Shown here in pieces: positions 1 through 5,000 of a stretch of DNA of 5,000 nucleotides. Positions within the stretch are counted from its first letter, which is position 1. Every line of letters starts with the position of its first letter. This DNA comes from Bacteroidota bacterium (GTDB taxonomy: Bacteria; Bacteroidota; Bacteroidia; AKYH767-A; CANKSK01). Location: positions 1 through 5,000 of the forward strand of contig CANKSK010000116.1 in NCBI GenBank assembly GCA_947485425.1, written 5' to 3'. The translations under genes and the position numbers were made by a program. The notes beneath the pieces are model-generated. The model saw nothing but the letters and a program-made list of their open reading frames with translations. It did not search any database and had not been told where the DNA came from.

Positions 1-175
1 CACCATCTATAATAAGATAAGGAGCGGCACTGGAGGCATTGGCATTGATGGTAATGGCGGCACCATTGTTAATCAATCCCTGCGCAAACAAAGGGGAAAT
101 GAAGAACAAGGACAAGCAAAAAATGCCCATCAAGGAAAACAAATACTTATTTTGTATGTAAATTTTTATGCTCAT
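1..175 (-). CDS. Secreted protein, N-terminal fragment (runs off left edge)
   Basis: Only the first 58 residues are in the window. The ATG at 175-173 opens a clear signal peptide: a short basic start (MSIKIYIQNK), a hydrophobic core (residues 11-30, rich in Leu, Phe and Ile) and a likely cleavage site at FAQ|G (residues 30-33), the Ala-Gln ending common in Bacteroidota. The mature part begins GLINNGAAITINANASS and then PYLIIDG. This 'N-N-G-A, short beta strand, later D-G' opening is familiar from large cell-surface or Type IX-secreted proteins of the phylum, but the C-terminal sorting domain that would settle it lies outside the window. No enzymatic domain can be read from this piece. A good promoter match sits upstream at 235-266. 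I am sure it is a secreted protein gene and unsure of anything more specific. Confidence 0.8.
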   Translation of the reverse strand, partial: MSIKIYIQNKYLFSLMGIFCLSLFFISPLFAQGLINNGAAITINANASSAAPYLIIDG

Positions 176-217
176 ATTTCGATGAATGAATCAATTTTTC
201 CGATGAAGTGCGAACAT

Positions 218-229
218 GATTGACCAATC
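218..229. repeat. Short inverted repeat GATTG-AC-CAATC
   Basis: A perfect 5+5 bp inverted repeat with a 2-bp centre lies at 218-229, next to where transcription from the minus-strand promoter at 235-266 would start. That position would suit a repressor operator. A repeat this short is also expected by chance in a window of this size, so this is only a note of position. Confidence 0.25.
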
Positions 230-234
230 TAACG

Positions 235-266
235 CAAAAATAAGCCAAAAAGTTACTTTTGACAAA
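235..266 (-). promoter_or_regulatory. Bacteroidota-type promoter for the secreted protein gene at 1-175
   Basis: Read on the minus strand, TTTG at 266-263 (-33 element) and TATTTTTG at 242-235 (-7 element, full match to TAnnTTTG) are separated by 20 bp, within the known spacing for the phylum's primary sigma factor. Transcription would begin near 230, leaving a leader of about 55 nt before the ATG at 175. This is motif matching only; no start site has been mapped. Confidence 0.7.
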
Positions 267-350
267 CCAAAAACGAGAAAAATCCTACATCTGTCATAAT
301 TTGTTGCTTTTCAGCATTAAAATTATGCGTTTAAAAAAATTAGCGAATAA

Positions 351-381
351 TTGCCAATAGGCATTAAAATTAATATTTTTG
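351..381 (+). promoter_or_regulatory. Bacteroidota-type promoter for the Cys-rich protein gene at 420
   Basis: TATTTTTG at 374-381 matches TAnnTTTG fully, and TTG at 351-353 (in the context ATTG) serves as the -33 element with a 20-bp spacer. The -7 box is identical to that of the divergent promoter at 235-266. The predicted start near 386-388 gives a leader of about 32 nt before the ATG at 420. This placement also rules out the in-frame TTG at 351 as a translation start, since it would lie upstream of the transcript. Confidence 0.65.
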
Positions 382-419
382 TTGCAAATTACATCCATAA
401 TCTTAAAAATCCATTCCTC

Positions 420-707
420 ATGAAACATCTACTTCTTCTTGCTGGCCTTTTTTCCCTTTCTGGCCTCTGTTTGGGACAAAATGCACCCACGACAAACAAA
501 AAGGCAGAAATCATTCCCTCCTCCTGTTTACCCAATCAGATTTGCTGTTATTACAATACGCATACCTCAGCGGGTTGGGATTTAAAGTGTCTCACACGCG
601 AAGAATGTGAAAAATTGAGTGGAACCATCTTTGAAGCGGATAAGTGTTTGGCCATTCCAGAAGAAAAGACAGAAAAGGAAACGCCTAAAAAGTCAAATAA
701 AAAATAG
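420..707 (+). CDS. Small secreted cysteine-rich protein, family unknown
   Basis: A 95-residue protein that I cannot assign to a family. Residues 1-20 form a signal peptide (MKHLLLLAGLF..., ending near CLGQ|NAP), so it is exported to the periplasm or beyond. Cys17 has Leu at -1 and no proper lipobox, so it is probably not a lipoprotein. The mature part holds six cysteines at 36, 42, 43, 57, 63 and 76, including a Cys-Cys pair followed by YYN, and an aromatic/Gly-rich stretch SAGWDLKC. An even number in about 40 residues suggests up to three disulfides. The tail after residue 80 is highly charged and Lys/Glu-rich (ends KKSNKK), with no Type IX sorting domain. The ATG at 420 is chosen because the longer in-frame TTG start at 351 coincides with the promoter -33 box. 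The gene stands alone and converges on lptB with 4 bp between the stops. Confidence 0.75.
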   Translation: MKHLLLLAGLFSLSGLCLGQNAPTTNKKAEIIPSSCLPNQICCYYNTHTSAGWDLKCLTREECEKLSGTIFEADKCLAIPEEKTEKETPKKSNKK

Positions 708-716
708 TCTTTTATT
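696..716. repeat. AT-only inverted repeat across the convergent gene ends
   Basis: AATAAAA (696-702) and TTTTATT (710-716) form a 7-bp inverted repeat with a 7-nt loop spanning both stop codons, the plus-strand TAG at 705-707 and the minus-strand TAA of lptB at 714-712. It has no G-C pair, so it is a poor intrinsic terminator. It is the only stem-like element at this convergent junction, which has just 4 bp of non-coding DNA. Confidence 0.25.
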
Positions 717-1476
717 GCCCATTGAAGTCGGCAGTGGAATTGGGCTTTGTTTTTCGCAATTCAAAATTTTGTCCGAGGTAGACCCTTCGTACTTGTTCGT
801 CATTAGCCAATTCTTCGGCAGTACCTGCCTTTAAAATCTTTCCTTCAAACAGCAAATAGGCTCTATCTGTAATGGAAAGCGTCTCATGTACATTGTGGTC
901 GGTAATGAGGATGCCGATATTTTTCTCCTTGAGTTTCGCTACGATTAGCTGAATATCTTCCACTGCGATAGGGTCAACGCCAGCAAAAGGCTCATCCAGC
1001 AGGATAAAACTCGGTGCTACAGCAAGGGCTCTGGCAATTTCGGTACGGCGTCTTTCACCACCAGAGAGGAGATCACCGCGGCTTTTTCGAATGCGCTGCA
1101 GACCAAATTCATCCAACAAAGATTCTAGTCGATCTTTTTGCTCCGCTTTGGAAAAGTGCGACAATTCAAGCACGGCTTTGATATTGTCTTCCACGCTGAG
1201 TTTACGAAAAACGGATGCTTCCTGAGCCAAATAGCCTATTCCGCTTTGTGCCCTTTTATACATGGGAAAGCTGGTAATATCTGTATCATCGAGAAAGATT
1301 TTTCCTTCATCGGGCTTGATAAGCCCGACGATCATGTAGAAAGTAGTGGTTTTCCCGGCACCATTTGGGCCCAATAAGCCCACAATCTCACCTTGTTTTA
1401 CTTCTACAGAGACCTGGTCAACGACCGTTCGGGCCTTATATTTTTTTATTAAATTTTCAGAGCGTAGAACAGCCAT
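712..1476 (-). CDS. lptB: LPS export ABC transporter ATP-binding protein LptB
   Basis: LptB is the cytoplasmic ATPase of the LptB2FG complex, which pulls lipopolysaccharide from the inner membrane and pushes it along the Lpt bridge to the outer membrane. The 254-residue protein has the full ABC set: Walker A GPNGAGKT (36-43), Q-loop Gln85 in YLAQE, signature LSGGERRR (137-144), Walker B FILLDEP (157-163) with catalytic Glu162, D-loop AGVD (165-168) and switch His194 in ITDHNV. The ERRR after the signature, the FAGVDPIAV stretch and the C-terminal YLGQNFEL (233-240) are typical of LptB rather than other ABC ATPases. A tail of about 14 residues follows (ends DFNGQ). The family is usually near 240 residues, so length is normal. 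The ATG at 1476 lies 3 nt after the upstream gene's stop in the same frame, so the two are probably translationally coupled. LptF, LptG, LptA and LptC are not in the window. Confidence 0.95.
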   Translation of the reverse strand: MAVLRSENLIKKYKARTVVDQVSVEVKQGEIVGLLGPNGAGKTTTFYMIVGLIKPDEGKIFLDDTDITSFPMYKRAQSGIGYLAQEASVFRKLSVEDNIKAVLELSHFSKAEQKDRLESLLDEFGLQRIRKSRGDLLSGGERRRTEIARALAVAPSFILLDEPFAGVDPIAVEDIQLIVAKLKEKNIGILITDHNVHETLSITDRAYLLFEGKILKAGTAEELANDEQVRRVYLGQNFELRKTKPNSTADFNGQ

Positions 1477-1479
1477 CGA

Positions 1480-4050
1480 TTAAAACATAATTTGTAAACT
1501 TCCCATCACGGCAAAGTTATTCATATTTGGTTTTAAATAGGTAAGCCGCCAAATAAAATCTATTCGGATAAATTTAAAAATATTTTCCACTGCCACACCG
1601 GCTTCGGCATAGGGTTTGAGGCAATAGCCATGACTGGTTTTAGGCACGGAAAGCACATTAAAGGGGCTATTGTTTGCCGTAAAATTTCTGTTTGCAGGGT
1701 TCATGCTACCCACTACCATTCTCGCGTTGGCCACTTCCCTCCATTTCAATTTACGAAAGAGCGGCAGTTTATCAAAAAACAGACCTTCAAAATGATGTGA
1801 AAGCGCAAGACTGAGGTATTGGTCACTGACAAATTCATAGAAATTCATCATATTAAACCCCGAGGCATTGTAGGAATAGGTTTCATTGCCTCGATGCACC
1901 TCAAGCAAAGGATAAGGAAGGGTTCCCCAGGTTTTTCCCGCCTCTAAAACATATAAGGAAAAGCCAATTGGTTTCATTTCTACCCGATCATCGACCTTAA
2001 TGGACCATTTGTGATAGGTAAAATCGCTTTTCAGAACACCTTTCAATCCGAGGGTATAGTTGATATGTAGAACAGGCCATTCAGACCCTAGGCTCATGCG
2101 TTTTCTCCGCCCATTGATAAATTTTTCTTTATAGGCAAATCGGGTGTGCAAGCTGATTTCAGAAGTAATGAGTTCATTGCGAAGGTTCAAATGTGCATCA
2201 TCGGTAAAATAAGAATAATTCAGAAAGCCAAGGGGGTTAAAATCCCGATGCACAAAGGATATTTTATTGGAGAACCCTCTTTGCCATTCCTTTTCATAGA
2301 AGAATTTATGTTCAATCACCCGATTGTATTTATTGGTCATGACCCTACGAAGCAAGGAGGTGAGCAGGTTATCCCCTTGCAGTGCATTATCACTGCCTCT
2401 TCCCAAAATGGCATATCCAGCAAAGGGATTTTGACTTTGTCCGAGCTCCTCCACATCGTTTCGATGTGAATAGCCCATGCTTTGTCTGAGGGTTTTTGAA
2501 AAAATATACTCAGCACTTCCCCCATACTTGAATTTTTTATCTCTTGTTCCATAGGCCAGATAAGATTCCAAAATCAGGTTGTTGCTAAAGGCATTACTTG
2601 TTCTGATGCCCAAGCGAAAGCGATTCCCTTCAATAGGGTTGAAGCTGAACACCTTCATATAGGGACCCAGTTCAATCTTTCCCAAAGGCTTGTAACCGGT
2701 AACGATTAAGGTAACGATATCCAGAGCCGTTCGATAGACGGGCAAGGACTTGACGGTATCTACCATATGGTAGACTAACTTTTCGTTTTTAGAGAGGCTG
2801 TCATGTCGGGATTTGAGCCAGAAATCGGCAGATTTTTCGGTGGCATCGGAGGCTATTTCAACGGCGTCGATACCATGGTAAAAATCATCCTTTTGTGGTT
2901 TATGAATCACAAAATCTTTATAGGAAGCAGATTTTCGTCCGATAAATCCCATTCCATCTTCTTTTGCCAAAAAGTCTACAATAAAGACATCCTTGGTTTT
3001 CATCCACACTTCTGAATTGACAAAATCGTATTCCTGGATAATGGCCAGATCTTCGACAAAATTGATATTTGCATCTGGGGAGATACGTAAATTGGCCTTT
3101 CTAACGGCAAAGGTGGAATCACTGATCCAAAGATGACCAGTAAAGGTAAGTTCTTGTTTTCTCCGGGGTTTGAAAGTAAGTTTATAGCACCATTTATTCC
3201 CAATAAACATGCTATCAACAAGAGAATATTTATAGTAGGCAAGGCCGTAATCAGAGATGGGACTGATGAATCCTTTTTTAAAGATCGTAACAAAATTGTT
3301 ATAGATATTTACATTTTGGTACATATCACCTAAAAACTGGTTAATGGCTCCATTTTCTATACCTGATATTTTGGTGGCTTTGATGATTTCTTTTTTGTCG
3401 GAAGGACTGCTTCGATAGTAATAATCGGATATGGATTCTGAAACAAAGATGGGTAAAAAAGGCTTTTTATTGGTAGAGGAGCTATCGATATTTTTAAAGA
3501 TAAAAGAGATGGGTTTTAGAACTTTTTTATTTTTAAAATCTTCGGTGATATTGCTGATATCGAATTCCAATTTATTATAAATTTCATACTGAAAGGCATC
3601 GAGGTTATCGCGGTTGTTTTTGGGTTTAAAATCAATTATTTTTCGCAGCAGGATATGGGCAGGATTTTCGCCGGCTTTGATGACGACTTCGGAAAGATCG
3701 AAGCGATTCACACTTAGGGAGAAGTTTATTTCTTGGATTTTACCTTTTTTGACGGGCATACCGACTTTTTTATACCCCACAAAAGAGGCGAACAAAGAAT
3801 CTCCGGGGGTATTGGTTTGCAGCTTGAATTTCCCATCAATATCGGCAGTGGTGCCTATACCTGATTTTTTGAAGGAAATGATGGCAAAAGAAATGGGTTC
3901 ATTGGTAAGCAGGTCGGTTACCTTCCCTGTTACGGTGGTTATATTTTGCGCATGCAGGCAGAAAACATTCAAAAAAATCCCAACAAAAGAAAGGGCGAAG
4001 AGAAGATGTAAACGCTTATGTGTATATAAAGAAGATTCCACTTGTTTCAT
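1480..4050 (-). CDS. DUF5686 / carboxypeptidase-regulatory-like outer membrane protein
   Basis: A predicted 856-residue outer-membrane protein of unknown function, of a kind common in Bacteroidota. It has a signal peptide with a long basic start (hydrophobic core about 15-32, cleavage near HAQ|N, residue 35). Next is a carboxypeptidase-regulatory-like beta-sandwich (about 38-125): VTGKV, EPISFAIISF, G-T-T-A-D-I-D-G-K-F and ASFVGY. The hinge LSEVVIKAGENPAH (119-132) opens the DUF5686 region. From roughly residue 450 to the end, alternating hydrophobic and aromatic stretches look like a transmembrane beta-barrel. The protein ends ...LQIMF, with the C-terminal Phe expected of a barrel handled by the BAM machinery. 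There is no TonB plug domain, so it is not a standard SusC-type receptor. The ATG at 4050 is the only possible start: an in-frame TGA lies 9 nt upstream (4062-4060). It follows tatC by 47 nt and precedes lptB by 3 nt. The link to lptB suggests, but does not show, an envelope assembly role. Confidence 0.85.
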   Translation of the reverse strand: MKQVESSLYTHKRLHLLFALSFVGIFLNVFCLHAQNITTVTGKVTDLLTNEPISFAIISFKKSGIGTTADIDGKFKLQTNTPGDSLFASFVGYKKVGMPVKKGKIQEINFSLSVNRFDLSEVVIKAGENPAHILLRKIIDFKPKNNRDNLDAFQYEIYNKLEFDISNITEDFKNKKVLKPISFIFKNIDSSSTNKKPFLPIFVSESISDYYYRSSPSDKKEIIKATKISGIENGAINQFLGDMYQNVNIYNNFVTIFKKGFISPISDYGLAYYKYSLVDSMFIGNKWCYKLTFKPRRKQELTFTGHLWISDSTFAVRKANLRISPDANINFVEDLAIIQEYDFVNSEVWMKTKDVFIVDFLAKEDGMGFIGRKSASYKDFVIHKPQKDDFYHGIDAVEIASDATEKSADFWLKSRHDSLSKNEKLVYHMVDTVKSLPVYRTALDIVTLIVTGYKPLGKIELGPYMKVFSFNPIEGNRFRLGIRTSNAFSNNLILESYLAYGTRDKKFKYGGSAEYIFSKTLRQSMGYSHRNDVEELGQSQNPFAGYAILGRGSDNALQGDNLLTSLLRRVMTNKYNRVIEHKFFYEKEWQRGFSNKISFVHRDFNPLGFLNYSYFTDDAHLNLRNELITSEISLHTRFAYKEKFINGRRKRMSLGSEWPVLHINYTLGLKGVLKSDFTYHKWSIKVDDRVEMKPIGFSLYVLEAGKTWGTLPYPLLEVHRGNETYSYNASGFNMMNFYEFVSDQYLSLALSHHFEGLFFDKLPLFRKLKWREVANARMVVGSMNPANRNFTANNSPFNVLSVPKTSHGYCLKPYAEAGVAVENIFKFIRIDFIWRLTYLKPNMNNFAVMGSLQIMF

Positions 4051-4080
4051 TACAGAGCATCAAATATCAGAACAACCTCA

Positions 4081-4094
4081 TTTATCGCGATAAA
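4081..4094. promoter_or_regulatory. 14-bp perfect palindrome in the tatC-DUF5686 spacer
   Basis: TTTATCGCGATAAA is a perfect palindrome with no loop, lying 3 nt downstream of the tatC stop and about 30 nt upstream of the DUF5686 start. Lacking a loop, it suits a dimeric DNA-binding protein better than an RNA hairpin or terminator. About 0.3 such 14-mers are expected by chance in 5 kb, so its place in a 47-nt spacer is suggestive but not proof. No full TAnnTTTG promoter is visible in the same spacer; the nearest is GATATTTG at about 4062-4069 on the minus strand, which misses the first base. Confidence 0.35.
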
Positions 4095-4097
4095 AAA

Positions 4098-4922
4098 TTA
4101 CACCTCATTTTTATTTTTTAAAACGGCCGCAGAAACCAAAATACTAATTTCATAAAGCATATAGAGCGGAATAGAAACCAACATTTGGCTGGTAATGTCA
4201 GGCGAAGGGGTTATCACTCCACCGAGGATGAGAATCACAATAACGGCATGTTTTCTATATTTTCTCAGAAATGCGGGGGTTACAATGCCTATTTTGGTGA
4301 GGAAATAGATGGCAATGGGCAATTCAAAAACAATTCCTGTTGCTAAGGTAAGAATGGTAACGGTAGAGATATACGAATCCATGGAGATCATATTGGTAAC
4401 CTCATTGCTTACTCTGTAGTTTCCCAAAAAGTTGACAGACATGGGGGTAATGATATAATAACCAAAGAGCACACCCAGGGAAAAAAGGAAGGAGGTATAA
4501 AAAACGATTCCGCGGGCATTTCTTTTTTCATTGTCGTGGAGTGCAGGCTTGATAAAGCGCCAAAATTCCCAAACGATATAAGGAAAGGAAATGATTACGC
4601 CGGCCAAAAAGGCCACCCACATGTGCAGGGTAAACTGTGCAGAAAGTTCGGTACTGACCAAATTAAAATGAATTTCGGAGATGCACATATCCAAGTTAAA
4701 CTTTTGGGAAAGCATGCAAAGCATTCTATAGGTCCAGAAATCGGGTTTTTTGGGGGCAAAGATGATTCCATCGAAAAGAAATTCTTTAAAGAAGAAAGCG
4801 ACGATAGAGACGACAAAAATAGCCACTACAGACCTTACCAGATGCCACCGCAGGGCTTCTAGATGGTCAAGAAATGACATTTCATTTCCAGACTTGGCAG
4901 ATTTTTGATTTTTTTTAAACAT
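4098..4922 (-). CDS. tatC: Sec-independent (twin-arginine) translocase subunit TatC
   Basis: TatC is the polytopic inner-membrane subunit that recognises twin-arginine signal peptides and nucleates the TatA pore for folded proteins. The 274 residues show the family landmarks: MSFLDHLEALRWHLVRS (15-31), SFPYIVWEFWRFIKPAL (112-128) followed by HDNEKR, FELPIA (199-204, Glu200 at the place of E. coli Glu170) and ITPSPDITSQ (237-246). Six membrane spans are plausible at about 31-48, 100-120, 137-158, 185-209, 223-238 and 246-268. Two oddities stand out. The usual HLEELR motif reads HLEALR, so Ala23 replaces the Glu equivalent to E. coli Glu15. The first periplasmic loop (about 49-99) is some 20 residues longer than in E. 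coli and carries Cys69 and Cys80. The ATG at 4922 is the first in frame; Met15, four residues before HLE, is a possible alternative start. tatA/tatB are not in the window. It is the first gene of the probable operon. Confidence 0.96.
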   Translation of the reverse strand: MFKKNQKSAKSGNEMSFLDHLEALRWHLVRSVVAIFVVSIVAFFFKEFLFDGIIFAPKKPDFWTYRMLCMLSQKFNLDMCISEIHFNLVSTELSAQFTLHMWVAFLAGVIISFPYIVWEFWRFIKPALHDNEKRNARGIVFYTSFLFSLGVLFGYYIITPMSVNFLGNYRVSNEVTNMISMDSYISTVTILTLATGIVFELPIAIYFLTKIGIVTPAFLRKYRKHAVIVILILGGVITPSPDITSQMLVSIPLYMLYEISILVSAAVLKNKNEV

Positions 4923-4936
4923 TGTTTTGAAAGGGA

Positions 4937-4969
4937 CAAAGGTAATTCTAAATTCAGCGCAAAGCCAAA
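4937..4969 (-). promoter_or_regulatory. Bacteroidota-type promoter for the tatC operon
   Basis: On the minus strand TACCTTTG at 4944-4937 matches TAnnTTTG fully. TTTG at 4969-4966 is a -33 element with a 21-bp spacer; another TTTG at 4963-4960 would give only 15 bp and fits worse. Transcription would start near 4931-4933, leaving only about 10 nt before the ATG at 4922. It would drive tatC, the DUF5686 gene and lptB together. Position and match are good; the start site is not mapped. Confidence 0.6.
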
Positions 4970-4985
4970 ACCATTGGTTTTTTTA

Positions 4986-4993
4986 TAAATTTG
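4986..4993 (+). promoter_or_regulatory. Possible plus-strand -7 box for a gene beyond the right edge
   Basis: TAAATTTG followed by CA, within TTTATAAATTTGCAG, is a full match to TAnnTTTG on the plus strand. If real, it would serve a gene starting to the right of the window and diverging from tatC. No TTTG lies at the proper distance upstream, so half of the promoter is missing. Confidence 0.3.
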
Positions 4994-5000
4994 CAGAAAA

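Noticed and set aside
456..470. Possible lipoprotein signal at Cys17 of the Cys-rich protein
   Set aside because: The residues before Cys are SGL, so the small residue needed at -1 is missing. An ordinary signal peptide cut near Gly19/Gln20 fits better.
696..716. AATAAAA/TTTTATT stem as a bidirectional terminator
   Set aside because: All seven pairs are A-T and it lies across the coding ends. It is too weak to call a terminator, so it is listed only as a low-confidence repeat.
619..834. A 71-codon plus-strand frame across the convergent gene ends
   Set aside because: It overlaps the Cys-rich gene in another frame and the 3' end of lptB antisense. Its translation shows no recognisable feature and it has no promoter of its own.
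4060..4069. GATATTTG as a separate promoter for the DUF5686 gene
   Set aside because: The first base of TAnnTTTG is wrong and no TTTG lies at a suitable distance upstream; transcription from the tatC promoter explains the gene more simply.
3614..4093. A 159-codon plus-strand open frame opposite the DUF5686 gene start
   Set aside because: It lies almost wholly antisense to the signal peptide and regulatory-like domain of a clearly real gene, and its translation shows no domain or signal peptide.
4536..4862. Plus-strand 108-codon frame and a minus-strand 73-codon frame inside tatC
   Set aside because: Both are shadows of the well-conserved TatC reading frame, with no motif or promoter of their own.
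1..5000. CRISPR array, tRNA, rRNA, insertion sequence or phage genes
   Set aside because: No spaced direct repeats, cloverleaf-like sequence, transposase motif or terminal inverted repeats were seen on either strand.

Overview
The window looks like a chromosomal piece of a Bacteroidota (Bacteroidetes) genome of moderate to low GC. Four things point there. Promoter-like sites match the TTTG / TAnnTTTG pattern of that phylum. There are no clear Shine-Dalgarno sequences. The large outer-membrane protein has the phylum-typical layout of a carboxypeptidase-regulatory-like domain plus a DUF5686 barrel. A truncated secreted protein begins like the cell-surface proteins of these bacteria. I cannot name the genus.

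Layout from left to right. 1-175 (minus) is the N-terminal end of a secreted protein that runs off the left edge. 176-419 is a divergent intergenic region with one good Bacteroidota-type promoter in each direction. 420-707 (plus) encodes a 95-residue secreted protein whose mature part has six cysteines; I do not recognise its family. It converges on lptB with 4 bp between the stop codons. Then come three minus-strand genes, probably one operon read from right to left: tatC (4098-4922), a DUF5686 outer-membrane protein (1480-4050), and lptB (712-1476). A promoter match lies directly upstream of tatC at 4937-4969. The tatC-DUF5686 spacer is 47 nt and holds a 14-bp perfect palindrome. The DUF5686-lptB spacer is 3 nt and the two genes are in the same frame. 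At the right edge a possible plus-strand -7 box points out of the window.

The three operon genes all serve the cell envelope. TatC is the signal-recognising core of the twin-arginine protein export system in the inner membrane. LptB is the ATPase that drives lipopolysaccharide transport to the outer membrane. The DUF5686 protein is predicted to be a periplasm-plus-barrel outer-membrane protein of unknown role, and its close coupling to lptB suggests an envelope job. I see no mobile element, tRNA, rRNA, CRISPR array or phage gene. The window is mostly core genome, and I do not see a clearly new system. The points most worth a second look are the unrecognised cysteine-rich secreted protein, the Ala in place of a signal-binding Glu and the long first periplasmic loop in TatC, and the tight DUF5686-lptB link.
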